Shown here one piece after another: positions 37,856 to 47,240 of a DNA stretch of 64,000 nucleotides. The stretch is from Pleionea sp. CnH1-48. Lineage in GTDB: Bacteria; Pseudomonadota; Gammaproteobacteria; Enterobacterales; Kangiellaceae. Position numbers and translations under genes: made by a program. The stretch spans positions 124,001-188,000 of the forward strand of contig NZ_JAMXSB010000008.1 of NCBI RefSeq assembly GCF_024124665.1, in the 5' to 3' direction. The notes under the pieces were generated by a model. It ran no database searches. It saw only the letters and a list, made by a program, of their open reading frames with translations, and was not told the DNA's origin. Every line of letters begins with the position of its first letter. The first letter of the stretch is position 1.

Positions 37856-40657
37856 ATGTCACCTTCTAATCCATTCTACTTGCTGATACCAATAGCCTTA
37901 CTTTTTAGCAGCTTTACAACGGCACAAAATAGTTATGATGATAAGATTTATAACCGGGCAAAAGTATTTGTCGATAAACTAGAACGTCGATATGACAAAC
38001 TTGAAAATCGCTGGGTTCGGCAATTTGAAGACAAAGTGACTCACAATACAATAAAAGTAACTCGGCAAGATCTCATCAACTCAGCCAAAGCTTTTCAAAA
38101 TGATTTTCGGCGGCATCAAGATGCTTTCAAGCAATACGAAAACTGGAAAAAGCTACAAGATACCAATGCCAGAGATAGCTTTCGGCGCAACGTCTATTAT
38201 TTACTAACAAACGCCATTAACCAAAGCTGGCGCACCCAATTGAAAGAAGCCTGGTATCGTATTCGAGCCATTGAACATGAGTTCTTTTCTGTTGACGCCC
38301 TGAAGCACTACGATAAAAACCTTGATTCCGTGCGAAAGCCCTATAAGTACTATGGAAAAGAACATGATGCCGCTGTCGCGAGTTTTAATAAAAAAGTTCT
38401 CGTAATAGAAAAGAAAGCCAGAGCGAAAGCTTTAAAGGAGTATAAAGCAGTCACTCAGGAACTACTGGATCGCCGCCGAGAACTTGTCGCAGCAAGCTGG
38501 GGTTGGGTTGACTTCATATCGAAACTGGGCAACCAAGAATTAGCTCTCGCCATGAAGAAAAACCTATATACCGAATTTGCAGCTGACTTACGTGGCCGCC
38601 ATAAACCTGTACACAAAGAACTAAGCATCGATTTTTTCACACGAGATTCAACTCTGGATCTTTGGCATAGGAATGTTCAACCTCAAGATCTGATGTTCTT
38701 ACGCAACTATGTGCTGCCGAGAGAAACACCCTATTCTTTTAAGATGAATGACGACTTTCTTGCTGAACGTGTGGATGCGATTCAGTCAGTCACATTGGAT
38801 GACAAAGCTCGAACTTATCAAATTTCTTCTGTTAAAGTGGATGATCTTCCATGGTTTCAATCTTATAGTCAGCTAAAACAAAATATTACAGATACTCGTC
38901 AAGAGCTGGAGTTTGTCAAAGAGTACTTACAGCAAACGCAGCAAGAGGTTAAACAGCTTAAAGAGTCACAAGACAAAGCAAAAAAAGCACAGGCAGCCTT
39001 TTTAGATGAAGTAAAACAGGCACAAATTTTCCTGCAACAACAGAAAAATAATTATCCTCCTTCTCTCAAATACCATCTGCAAAACAGCCGCAGCTTACAG
39101 CAACAAGTCGATGCGATTAATGTTCTTATTCGACAGCTGGACGAAAATGAACATTACAAAGAACTATTAAAACTAGCAGAACAGGAAAAGTCACTGCTAA
39201 AACGCAAAGCGGTGAGCGACAAATTTCTCAAAGAATCCCGCGCAAAAGATACCCTTCTACAAGAAAAAATAGCCAAAGCCGAGAGTATAGTAGACGGCCG
39301 TCATAGCAAACGGATTCAGTTTAATCATCAACTGCGCATCCTGGGAGTTGATCTCAAATTCGCTCAGGCTCGATTAGCAGAAGATAAAGCACTCGTCCAA
39401 CAGCTTGAAGCATCTCTAAAGCCTATGCTTAATGCAGAAAAAGCCTTTGCTAAAACGGAAGCCCAAAGAAACAGCAAAGGTTCATTGGTTAACTATGTTG
39501 CGGTTTTCGCTGACAATAAACTGCGCTTCAGTGCGTATCGCTATGCACCGGGAAGCGTTCTCAATGAGCTCGAAAATGAAATAGAGAAAAAGCGTAAACA
39601 AGTGCAGTTTGCCAAGCAGGGATTAACTCGCTCAAGTGCTGAATTTACCAGTGCACTGGAATATACACGAGCAGAACTGGCTCAACTTGCCCGAGTTATT
39701 ATGGGCTCAGCCTACGCTCAAACAGCCATCGAAACAGCCGACTTTATTTATGATGTATTAAAAGCCAATGAAAAAGGAGGACCTCCAGCCGCTTTAATAG
39801 AAGCAGTCTATAAATTGGCAGAACAAAGATACACAGGCAGCAGTACCATAGAGACACTGAGTGATGCAGAAGTTAAAGATGTAGAAAAGCAAGTTCAAGC
39901 CGAATTAAATAACAAAATCAAACGCTCCATACGCAAAAAAACTCAAAAGTTACCAGGTTATATTTATACTCGAACCTTTGAGGAAAGTGTTGGTAACTAT
40001 GCCAAAACCAAAGCTTATCAATCGACCATTGCCGGTTGGGCACAAACCATGATACGCGATAATCGTGCGATGTCGTTACAGGAGCTTTATCGGAAGACAC
40101 CGAATATTCAGCAGTACTTAAAGATAATGGGAGGCAAAGAAGCAGCACTCAAACGAGCTCAACGTCAACTAGATTTTTTGCAGTCGCCCTACAGTATCGA
40201 TCTCAAAGATGTTAAAGAAGCCGCTGGAAACTACGTAAAAGATGCCGCCAAAAGCTGGGCAAAGAATATTGCCAAGAATGCAGAGCATGCCGCTTGGTAT
40301 CGCTACTACCTGGCCGATGCCAATGCACGAGCATTGCATCCCGTTTATCAAGAATGGCACGCGTTGTATTTTGATACTCAAGACCAACTCAATGCCTTAT
40401 TAAAAGCCAGAAGAGATATCTTGGCAAATTACGATCCTAAAACAGGATTCAAAGCAAACTTAAACCGAACCTTTGAACAAGGACAGGTGCTAAGAGCAAG
40501 TATTGAAGTAGATGGCTACAGCACAGACTACGAACTGTTCCTTGATACCGAAAAGGCTGCCGCTGACGGCTATCGAAAATATCGTATTGAAACCAGCTTT
40601 ATTCAATCGAAAGCGAATAAGTTGCCACTGATTATCAAAGAAAAAGTAGATAAATAA
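37856..40657 (+). CDS. Secreted coiled-coil protein of unknown function (933 aa)
   Basis: I do not recognise this protein. A signal peptide of about 24 residues (leucine/phenylalanine-rich core, likely cut after TTAQ) indicates export. The mature part is very rich in Lys, Glu, Gln and Ala. Strong coiled-coil stretches occur at about 338-400, 440-478, 500-525 and 570-615. Aromatic-rich, globular-looking sections lie at about 100-330 and 690-930. No membrane helix other than the signal and no known catalytic motif were seen. GAGG lies 7 nt before the ATG. It follows mltD by 275 bp, so an envelope or cell-wall role is possible but not shown. The unbroken 933-codon frame with a good ribosome-binding site argues for a real gene. 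Confidence 0.8.
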   Translation: MSPSNPFYLLIPIALLFSSFTTAQNSYDDKIYNRAKVFVDKLERRYDKLENRWVRQFEDKVTHNTIKVTRQDLINSAKAFQNDFRRHQDAFKQYENWKKLQDTNARDSFRRNVYYLLTNAINQSWRTQLKEAWYRIRAIEHEFFSVDALKHYDKNLDSVRKPYKYYGKEHDAAVASFNKKVLVIEKKARAKALKEYKAVTQELLDRRRELVAASWGWVDFISKLGNQELALAMKKNLYTEFAADLRGRHKPVHKELSIDFFTRDSTLDLWHRNVQPQDLMFLRNYVLPRETPYSFKMNDDFLAERVDAIQSVTLDDKARTYQISSVKVDDLPWFQSYSQLKQNITDTRQELEFVKEYLQQTQQEVKQLKESQDKAKKAQAAFLDEVKQAQIFLQQQKNNYPPSLKYHLQNSRSLQQQVDAINVLIRQLDENEHYKELLKLAEQEKSLLKRKAVSDKFLKESRAKDTLLQEKIAKAESIVDGRHSKRIQFNHQLRILGVDLKFAQARLAEDKALVQQLEASLKPMLNAEKAFAKTEAQRNSKGSLVNYVAVFADNKLRFSAYRYAPGSVLNELENEIEKKRKQVQFAKQGLTRSSAEFTSALEYTRAELAQLARVIMGSAYAQTAIETADFIYDVLKANEKGGPPAALIEAVYKLAEQRYTGSSTIETLSDAEVKDVEKQVQAELNNKIKRSIRKKTQKLPGYIYTRTFEESVGNYAKTKAYQSTIAGWAQTMIRDNRAMSLQELYRKTPNIQQYLKIMGGKEAALKRAQRQLDFLQSPYSIDLKDVKEAAGNYVKDAAKSWAKNIAKNAEHAAWYRYYLADANARALHPVYQEWHALYFDTQDQLNALLKARRDILANYDPKTGFKANLNRTFEQGQVLRASIEVDGYSTDYELFLDTEKAAADGYRKYRIETSFIQSKANKLPLIIKEKVDK

Positions 40658-40669
40658 GGACGTACAGAA

Positions 40670-40939
40670 TCACAGGTTTAAATGAATCTTGATAAGCCAA
40701 GCTTTCACACTTATCTCAAGCTTTTCAATATCTTGAAAGGTTTGCTCTTTCACAGAACTTGAGCTCTCATCCGAGTTATCCCAGTATTCAACCCAATACA
40801 TCCCTTCATCAACAGAAACTTCTACTGACTTTTCATTTGAAGTAGCATAAATAAAACTTGAGTTACCATCTCCCTTTTGCTCTATCGTTTCAGAAAATGG
40901 CGCTAAATTTTCTACTAAGGTCTTAAGTCTATCTAACAT
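40670..40939 (-). CDS. Small acidic protein of unknown function (89 aa)
   Basis: Not recognised. The 89-residue product starts MLDRLKTLVENLAPFSE and is acidic, with a serine-rich stretch (SDESSSSVKEQ). A two-strand-like core (SSFIYATSNEKSVEVSVDEGMYWVEYWD) follows a short helix, and the C-terminus (EKLEISVKAWLIKIHLNL) looks amphipathic. The pattern resembles small immunity or DUF proteins, but this is only an impression. ATG 40939 has AAGGA 7 nt upstream; a longer start at 40957 does not. It is convergent with the 933-residue gene, with only 12 bp between stop codons. Confidence 0.65.
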   Translation of the reverse strand: MLDRLKTLVENLAPFSETIEQKGDGNSSFIYATSNEKSVEVSVDEGMYWVEYWDNSDESSSSVKEQTFQDIEKLEISVKAWLIKIHLNL

Positions 40940-41002
40940 AAACAGTTCCTTCCACATGCCCAGACATAGGAATAAAATTAGCTTTCTGTTCTTGCAAAAA
41001 AA

Positions 41003-41029
41003 ATCCAGAGCTAAACAAGCTCTGGATTC
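41003..41029 (-). terminator. Terminator of the NatAB-type operon
   Basis: Perfect 11-bp stem AATCCAGAGCT / AGCTCTGGATT with a 5-nt loop. On the minus strand it is followed by a run of T. Confidence 0.92.
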
Positions 41030-41056
41030 TTAGTCATAGCTTAGAATGAAAATATT

Positions 41057-42256
41057 CTAACTTCTAAACAAGACCGTTTCTCGATTAAACCAGTGTGTGC
41101 ACATATACAGCAAGATGCCAGCAACAGTCACCGTTGAGGCAAAAATAACGCCTAGCATGGTGTAATCGATAGTTCCTTTTACAATCTCTTTGATCGCTAA
41201 GGATACATTCGCTAAAGGAATCGAAGCCATGATCCAGTCCAATTCAATACCTGGCAGTATCGCGACAATAATTGGAACAATCGTCAGCATAATCATGGGG
41301 GACATATAGTTCTGCGCTTCTTTGAAGTTTCTAGCATAGATGGATATCGCCAGCAAAACGGAAGCAAAGATAGAAGCCACAGGAATCAACATTAAGATGA
41401 CCAAAGAAACATCCAGCATGCTAATGACAGAGAGCACTTCTTGAACTTTAACAAAAGCAGCCACGTTGCCAGCCAGTATCGACATGGTTAACAAACTTAG
41501 GACTTCGAGAAATACCGCCAGGAAGCTGGTAGTAAAAATCACCAGAAACTTCGCCATAACAATAGATGAACGAGGAACAGGGGATATCAATAATGTTTCC
41601 AGCGTGCCGCGCTCCTTTTCTCCCACGCCTAAATCCAGAGCTGGATACATGGCTCCAGTTAAACACATCAAGATAATCAAATAAGGCAACAAACCACCAA
41701 TTCGATTACCGAGTTCTTCACGCTTATCGGCGGTGCTTTTCTTTTCTAGCTTAATAGGCTCATCCAGACCCGCAAATAAATCACTATCGATACCGTAGCG
41801 TTCAAACAACATTTCTTTATGAGGCGTCGAAATCTCTTTAACAAGCTCCGATACGCGCTTATGAACTTTATTGGCAAAAGCAGCGTTGTTGTAATAAAGC
41901 TTGATGGTTATCTGTCGACCTTTGTCCATTCCTTCGCGCCCTTTTTCGGGCAATACAATGGCAAATTTTATCTTTTTCTCTTTAATGGCCTTCTTAACAT
42001 CATCAAAGGCAATATTTTCTACTAACTTAAACTTTTTATGTTCGTTTAACGCCGTTGTGATCGCTGGAATCTCTTCGCCATTAAAGATGGCATACTTTAA
42101 TATTTCTTTCTCATTCTTTTGCGTCACGTTATGAACAAAAACCATCATTCCAAAAATCAGAATTGGAATAACAATCGTTGGCATTACAATGGTAAAGATC
42201 AGCGTTTTTTTATCACGAATCAGTTCGATAAATTCTTTTTTATAGATTTCCCACAT
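41057..42256 (-). CDS. natB: ABC-2 type transporter permease (NatB-like)
   Basis: 399-residue inner-membrane permease of the NatB/CcmB-like ABC-2 type. One helix near the N-terminus (about 20-42, TLIFTIVMPTIVIPILIFGMM) is followed by a large extracytoplasmic domain (about 45-180). Five or six C-terminal helices include YLIILMCLTGAMYPALDLGVG. The cytoplasmic element GEKERGTLETLLISPVPR is the usual coupling motif of this family. It lies 20 bp after its ATPase gene. Homologues export Na+ or drugs; the substrate here is unknown. Confidence 0.88.
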   Translation of the reverse strand: MWEIYKKEFIELIRDKKTLIFTIVMPTIVIPILIFGMMVFVHNVTQKNEKEILKYAIFNGEEIPAITTALNEHKKFKLVENIAFDDVKKAIKEKKIKFAIVLPEKGREGMDKGRQITIKLYYNNAAFANKVHKRVSELVKEISTPHKEMLFERYGIDSDLFAGLDEPIKLEKKSTADKREELGNRIGGLLPYLIILMCLTGAMYPALDLGVGEKERGTLETLLISPVPRSSIVMAKFLVIFTTSFLAVFLEVLSLLTMSILAGNVAAFVKVQEVLSVISMLDVSLVILMLIPVASIFASVLLAISIYARNFKEAQNYMSPMIMLTIVPIIVAILPGIELDWIMASIPLANVSLAIKEIVKGTIDYTMLGVIFASTVTVAGILLYMCTHWFNRETVLFRS

Positions 42257-42276
42257 AGTAACCTCTGTTATCCGGC

Positions 42277-43068
42277 TCAGGCAGCATCAATGAGTTTCAA
42301 GAAGGCATTGTATAAATTGCCCGATTCATCATGAGCACGAAACTCATCAATCAAACCAGAGAAGCTGGCGATCCCTTCATTAATCACGGTCACCCGGTCA
42401 CACAGTTGCTCCACTTCGTGCAAATGATGTGTCGAAAAAATAACCGATGTTTCTGAGCCACGATAAGATTCGATAAAATCCATAATGATTTTGGCAGCCA
42501 CGACATCCAGCCCAGTCGTCGGCTCGTCTAAAATCAATACCCGAGGTTGATGAATAACTGTTCTGGCGATATTGGCTCTTTGTGCCATCCCCGTCGACAA
42601 GTCTTCAGCCTTTTTATGCTCAAAGGAGTTGATGTTAAGAATATCGAATAAACGATCAATTTCGGATTGCAGATGGTCTTCTTGCATACCATGCAATCGA
42701 CCAAAATATTCAACATTCTCACGCACCGACAAACGGCGATAGAGTGCCGTTTTGCCCGATAAAAAACCAATCTTCTTGCGCATTACCAGAGGATGGGCAA
42801 CAACATCCTCACCATCGATTAAAATTTCGCCAGATGTTGGCTGCAAAGCCGTCGAAAGCATTCTCAGAGTCGTCGTCTTACCAGCACCGTTAGGTCCGAG
42901 TAATCCAAGAACCTTACCACTTTCGCAAGAGAATGAAACATCACGCACAGCGTGGAATTTAGCGCCATCTTCCCGTGGATCTTGAGCGGCTTCTTTTTTC
43001 TTTTGACGCTCTTTTAACGCCACTTTGTCGAACTTGAAGGTCTTCGACAAGGCTTTCACTTCTATCAT
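42277..43068 (-). CDS. natA: ABC transporter ATP-binding protein (NatA-like)
   Basis: 263-residue ATPase for the adjacent permease. It has Walker A GPNGAGKTTTLRML (about residues 59-72), signature LSTGMAQRANIART, Walker B VLILDEPTTGLDV and H-loop FSTHHLHEVE. A lysine/glutamate-rich insert (RQKKKEAAQDPREDGAKF) near residues 20-38 is characteristic of the NatA subgroup. GGAG lies about 8 nt before the ATG. The two genes form an operon ending in a strong terminator. A functional ATPase is expected; the substrate is not known. Confidence 0.9.
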   Translation of the reverse strand: MIEVKALSKTFKFDKVALKERQKKKEAAQDPREDGAKFHAVRDVSFSCESGKVLGLLGPNGAGKTTTLRMLSTALQPTSGEILIDGEDVVAHPLVMRKKIGFLSGKTALYRRLSVRENVEYFGRLHGMQEDHLQSEIDRLFDILNINSFEHKKAEDLSTGMAQRANIARTVIHQPRVLILDEPTTGLDVVAAKIIMDFIESYRGSETSVIFSTHHLHEVEQLCDRVTVINEGIASFSGLIDEFRAHDESGNLYNAFLKLIDAA

Positions 43069-43304
43069 TTATTGTCTCCAAGACTCACATTACCTAACCT
43101 AGTCCTTAGCTTTACTGAAAACTTACAGGCCTCATACAGAAAGACTGCAAGTAAGATACCGGACCTAAAGTGACATATTGACAGACAAATCTGCTCAGAA
43201 TCAACTCAAAAGGGAATAAAATGCGTGATGAAACGTATTCTAATGTAAGAAATTAGCCCATCAGGGTACTAAGCGGAAAAAACTTTATTTTTGGGGATTT
43301 GAGT

Positions 43305-44003
43305 ATGAGTGTAATGAGTTCATTAGTGGATATTTTTGCAAGCCCATCAAAGGCGTTCACAGAACGCAAGGAAAATGGAAAAGTCTTTTTACCTTTAATG
43401 CTTATTCTTGGACTATCTGTTTTTCAACTTTGGTTATATTTCGATAAGGTCGACTACGATTATTACATCGACTATAGCGTATCTCAAAGTGCAGAAGACA
43501 TGACACCAGCTCAAATTGAACAAACTAGAGATGCTTTGAGCAGTATTCCAAAGACTGGCCTAATGTCAGCGGCTATGGGTTCTGCAGCTGTGATGACATT
43601 AATATTATTTTTACTTCTTGCCGTTTACCTAATTGTCGTATCGAATGTTCGAAATGATGAACTGACTTTCGGTCAATGCTTTTCACTAATAGTCTGGTCT
43701 CATTTCGTCATGATAGTGTCTATTCTTATTGGTATCGTCGGCATTTTACTTGCAGACAGTAACCAAATACCTCTGGAGATCGCTAGAGGGCTTTCACTAC
43801 AGAACTTGCTTTCGCTAGCTGAACCTGCCGATAACACGTTTAAGATATGGTCAAACCTTGATCTGTCATCAGCAGTATGGGCCAACATTCTATTAGCGAT
43901 TGGCTATAAGCAATTTACTAACAGCTCCATGACAGCGTCTCTAATTATTGGTTTCATTCCAACAACAATAATCATGACTCTTGTGGTTATGTGGGCTCTT
44001 TAA
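43305..44003 (+). CDS. Yip1-like multi-pass membrane protein
   Basis: 232-residue protein with about five hydrophobic helices (near 28-45, 95-118, 132-155, 190-205 and 210-230). The opening MSSLVDIFASPSKAFTERKENG is typical of bacterial Yip1-domain proteins. The 232-residue form uses ATG 43305, preceded by GGGGA with 7-nt spacing; a TTG two codons earlier is an alternative. It ends 4 bp before the MacA-like gene, so it is part of the exporter operon. Yip1-domain proteins often neighbour ABC exporters, but their job in bacteria is not known. Confidence 0.8.
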   Translation: MSVMSSLVDIFASPSKAFTERKENGKVFLPLMLILGLSVFQLWLYFDKVDYDYYIDYSVSQSAEDMTPAQIEQTRDALSSIPKTGLMSAAMGSAAVMTLILFLLLAVYLIVVSNVRNDELTFGQCFSLIVWSHFVMIVSILIGIVGILLADSNQIPLEIARGLSLQNLLSLAEPADNTFKIWSNLDLSSAVWANILLAIGYKQFTNSSMTASLIIGFIPTTIIMTLVVMWAL

Positions 44004-44007
44004 TACT

Positions 44008-45174
44008 ATGAAAAAAGCTCTTATCATTGGTGCGATTATCGCGGTGATCATCGCTGTTCCGTTGCTAAAAAAAGCAACGAACAGCGACTCTAAAGAAGTC
44101 ACTGTCACAATCGCTGAAGAACGTGTTATCGAATCATCTGTATTAGCGTCGGGTCGGCTTGCTCACGAAGATCAGGTGCGCTTGACCACCGAAGTCATCG
44201 GAAAAGTAAATAAGGTGCTGGTAGAAGAAGGCGATGCCGTCGAGCGAGGCCAACTGCTTTTGACGATTGAGGATGAAACTTTTAGAGCATCAGTAGAACA
44301 ACGCGGGGCTACCGTTCGAATGCAAGAAATTGCCATCGAGCGCCAGACTGTCCAGTTAGAAAACTTAAAGCGTCAATTGACTCGCCAAAAGAAATTGTTT
44401 GAACAAAAACTACTGGATGAAGATCGTTACGATGCGGCGGTGAACGCTTATGATATTGCTAAGATCGATCTTAAGTCGGCCAAAGAATCCTTATCGCAAG
44501 CCAAAGCGCAGCTGACTCAGGCTGACGATCAACTCAGTAAAACGCGCGTACAGTCTCCCTTTAGCGGCATTGTTACATCTCTCGACATCAAAGAGGGAGA
44601 AACGGCTATCGCCAGTACCACCAACATAGCTGGCTCATCCCTGATGACCATTGCTAACCCACAAAGCATCATTACAGAGGTTTACGTTGATGAAGCTGAT
44701 ATTGCCGACATTCAACTCGGCCAAAAAGCAAAAGTCGTTGCTATAGCGTATCCTGATGTCAATATTGATGGTGTCGTTAAATCCATAGCCACTTCAGCCA
44801 AGCCAGTATCTGGCCGTCAAGGATTGAGCTTTCTGGTAAAACTTGAAGTCACTTCAACCGAGGGAATCAATCTTCGTCCAGGCATGAGTTGTCGTGCAGA
44901 AATTTTTACTCACTCTTCCAGCCCTGTGACGTCGGTTCCTATTCAAGCCATAGTGACAGAAGAAAAACGCAGCATTAACGAAACTCACCAATATCTTTTT
45001 GTTGTTGAAAATAACATTGCCAGAAAAGTGAAAGTGGCGACGGGCATCTCTGACGATACTTATCAGCAAATTACTAGTGGTCTGGCCGATAATGTCTCGG
45101 TCATCAATGGTCCAGACAGAATACTGCGTCATCTAAAAGATGGAGACCTGATCTCTATTCGAGGAAACCAGTAA
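44008..45174 (+). CDS. MacA-like periplasmic adaptor (HlyD/RND membrane-fusion protein)
   Basis: 388-residue membrane-fusion protein. A single N-terminal helix (about residues 4-20) anchors it. A barrel-sandwich half-motif VLVEEGDAVERGQLLLTI lies at about 70-87. A coiled-coil hairpin (about 100-180, rich in Gln, Leu and Lys) is followed by the second half-motif RVQSPFSGIVTSLDIKEGE. The beta-barrel and membrane-proximal domains complete the chain. It bridges the MacB-like ABC transporter to an outer-membrane channel. ATG 44008 was chosen because it lies directly at the helix; the ribosome-binding site is weak, consistent with coupling to the Yip1 gene. No TolC-like gene is adjacent. Confidence 0.9.
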   Translation: MKKALIIGAIIAVIIAVPLLKKATNSDSKEVTVTIAEERVIESSVLASGRLAHEDQVRLTTEVIGKVNKVLVEEGDAVERGQLLLTIEDETFRASVEQRGATVRMQEIAIERQTVQLENLKRQLTRQKKLFEQKLLDEDRYDAAVNAYDIAKIDLKSAKESLSQAKAQLTQADDQLSKTRVQSPFSGIVTSLDIKEGETAIASTTNIAGSSLMTIANPQSIITEVYVDEADIADIQLGQKAKVVAIAYPDVNIDGVVKSIATSAKPVSGRQGLSFLVKLEVTSTEGINLRPGMSCRAEIFTHSSSPVTSVPIQAIVTEEKRSINETHQYLFVVENNIARKVKVATGISDDTYQQITSGLADNVSVINGPDRILRHLKDGDLISIRGNQ

Positions 45175-45177
45175 CCT

Positions 45178-45870
45178 ATGGCATTAATTGAACTGACGGA
45201 TATCAGCAAGCACTATCAAATGGGCGACCAACTGGTAAAAGCGCTTGATAAGGTGTCTTTATCCATCGAAAGAAACGAATACATTGCTTTTGTAGGAGCA
45301 TCCGGTTCAGGCAAGTCCACCATGATGAACATTCTGGGGTGTCTGGATACACCCACCTCTGGCACTTTTCGTTTGAACGAAAAGAACGTTCAAGATATGA
45401 ATGAATCGCAGTTGGCAGATATTAGAAACCAGGAGATAGGTTTTATTTTCCAAAGTTTTAATTTGCTGCCCAGGGCATCTGCATTAGCCAATGTGATGCA
45501 TCCACTCATCTATCGAGGTATTTCTCTAAAGCAACGCAAAGTATTGGCCACAGAAGCTCTGGAGAGGGTCAACCTGGCCGAAAGAATGGATCACCTGCCT
45601 AACCAGCTGTCTGGCGGCCAACGCCAACGAGTGGCCATAGCAAGAGCTCTGGTAACGACTCCTTCCATTCTGCTGGCTGATGAACCTACAGGTAATCTGG
45701 ATTCGCAAACCACTGTCGATATTATGAAGCTGTTTGATATGCTGCATCAGGAAGGCCATACCATCGTCATGGTGACACACGAAGATGAAATCGCCAACCA
45801 CTGTCACAGAATCGTACGACTGCAAGATGGTGGCATCATTGAGGATAAATTAAATGCACACGCTGCTTGA
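45178..45870 (+). CDS. MacB-type ABC transporter ATP-binding protein
   Basis: 230-residue ATPase of the LolD/MacB class. It has Walker [15 protein letters not shown] (about 40-53), Q-loop [11 protein letters not shown], signature [14 protein letters not shown], Walker [14 protein letters not shown] and H-loop VTHEDEIA. It starts 3 bp after the MacA-like gene and overlaps the permease by 17 bp. In canonical MacB the ATPase and permease are fused; here they are separate genes. It probably powers export of a peptide, lipid or antibiotic. Confidence 0.93.
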   Translation: MALIELTDISKHYQMGDQLVKALDKVSLSIERNEYIAFVGASGSGKSTMMNILGCLDTPTSGTFRLNEKNVQDMNESQLADIRNQEIGFIFQSFNLLPRASALANVMHPLIYRGISLKQRKVLATEALERVNLAERMDHLPNQLSGGQRQRVAIARALVTTPSILLADEPTGNLDSQTTVDIMKLFDMLHQEGHTIVMVTHEDEIANHCHRIVRLQDGGIIEDKLNAHAA

Positions 45871-47083
45871 AAGCATTCGCTCTGCGCTAATGTCGATTAG
45901 AGCGCACGGTTTTCGGAGCTTCTTGACCACCCTTGGAATCGTTATTGGTGTCGCTTCGGTGATTACCGTTGTTTCTGTGATTCAAGGATTAAGCTACTCA
46001 ATCAACAAACAATTCGAAAGCTTGGGCTCAAATAGTTTATCCATCTCTTCTTACCTGCCATTCGAAGAAAGGCTAAAAGGTAAGATCGCCCGGATCACCG
46101 AGAGAGATCTCAACGATATTAATTATCGCGTTGAAAATATTGAGTCGCTCACTCCTGTGCTCTTTGCTCAAGGCAATCGTTCGAGTTCAGTTCAATACGG
46201 CTCTCAAACGGCTTTTGCGCAAGTGCAAGGCACCACTTATTCCTATCAAAACGTATCGCAGATTTTTGCTAAGCATGGTCGTTTTTTATCATTAGAAGAT
46301 AATAAAACGCGGCGTAAAGTGGTTGTCATTGGAGAAGAGGTTAGAAAAGATTTAAACCTTAAACCCAATCCTGTCGGTGAATACATACAGGTGGGTGGAG
46401 AATGGTTTAAAGTGATTGGACTGGCCGAGAAGAAAGGAGAGCTTCTGGGATTAAAGCAAGATAACTTTGTATTGATGCCCTTCTCCACAATGGAAGGACT
46501 GATCGGTAATCAGGTACGCCCGGATATCTTTATTCAATTAACCGTTACAGGACCAGAAGTACTGGAATCAGTACAGCAACAAATAGAACGAATTTTGCGT
46601 CGTAATCATAAATTAAGATATGGCGAAGAAAACGACTTTAAAATTCAAACCGCAGAACAGTTGACGAAAACTATTAGTCAAGTAATCGATACTTTGACTC
46701 TGGTTTTAGGAGGTATCGTTAGTATATCTCTGTTAGTTGGTGGCATTGGAATTATGAACATCATGCTGGTGTCAGTGACTGAGCGAACGCGAGAAATCGG
46801 CATCTGTAAGGCCATTGGTGCCAAAAGGCATCACATACTGATTCAGTTTTTAATTGAAGCCGTAACTTTGTCTTTGTTTGGCGGTGTGATAGGTGTCGCT
46901 ATTGGTTACGGGTTAGGAGCCCTCGCATCTTCGTATATCCCCAACTTTCCTCCGGCGACCGTTCCACTCTGGGCAATTGGCGTGGCCTTTGGGTTTTCGG
47001 CAATGGTAGGCATTGTATTCGGTATTTTGCCTGCAGCCAAAGCAGCAAACCTAAAACCCATTGACGCTTTACGCTATGAGTAA
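45854..47083 (+). CDS. MacB-type FtsX-like permease
   Basis: 409-residue permease with the MacB core. One N-terminal helix (about 21-45, LTTLGIVIGVASVITVVSVI) is followed by a large periplasmic domain (about 50-280). Three C-terminal helices follow, including GGIVSISLLVGGIGIMNIMLVSVTERTREIGICKAIGAKRHHILIQF, where TERTREIG is the conserved coupling element. It is translated from inside the ATPase gene (17-bp overlap). It ends at a hairpin that includes its own stop codon. Together with the MacA-like adaptor it forms a complete tripartite inner part. Confidence 0.93.
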   Translation: MHTLLESIRSALMSIRAHGFRSFLTTLGIVIGVASVITVVSVIQGLSYSINKQFESLGSNSLSISSYLPFEERLKGKIARITERDLNDINYRVENIESLTPVLFAQGNRSSSVQYGSQTAFAQVQGTTYSYQNVSQIFAKHGRFLSLEDNKTRRKVVVIGEEVRKDLNLKPNPVGEYIQVGGEWFKVIGLAEKKGELLGLKQDNFVLMPFSTMEGLIGNQVRPDIFIQLTVTGPEVLESVQQQIERILRRNHKLRYGEENDFKIQTAEQLTKTISQVIDTLTLVLGGIVSISLLVGGIGIMNIMLVSVTERTREIGICKAIGAKRHHILIQFLIEAVTLSLFGGVIGVAIGYGLGALASSYIPNFPPATVPLWAIGVAFGFSAMVGIVFGILPAAKAANLKPIDALRYE

Positions 47084-47101
47084 TGGAATTTACTCATAGC
47101 G
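47072..47101 (+). terminator. Hairpin over the stop codon of the MacB permease gene
   Basis: Perfect 12-bp stem CGCTATGAGTAA / TTACTCATAGCG with a 6-nt loop. It is not followed by a T run, so it may stabilise the mRNA or act as a weak terminator. Confidence 0.55.
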
Positions 47102-47240
47102 CCAGGATTTATTAAATCAATGGAAAATTCATATTAAAAGGTCAGATTTTAATTTAGCGACAACTTTAATTTTTTTAGTATTCGCAGGTGTACTTATTAT
47201 TAGCGCAGATACTCACGCAATTAATCCATTCTTTGTACCC

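Noticed and set aside
39918-40387. Minus-strand frames inside the 933-residue gene
   Set aside because: Antisense frames without ribosome-binding sites; the plus-strand frame is continuous and has a signal peptide and a good ribosome-binding site.
43221-43256. 11-codon ORF (MRDETYSNVRN) upstream of the Yip1-like gene, preceded by GGGA
   Set aside because: Too short to support, with no regulatory codon pattern such as repeated residues and no stem-loop partners.
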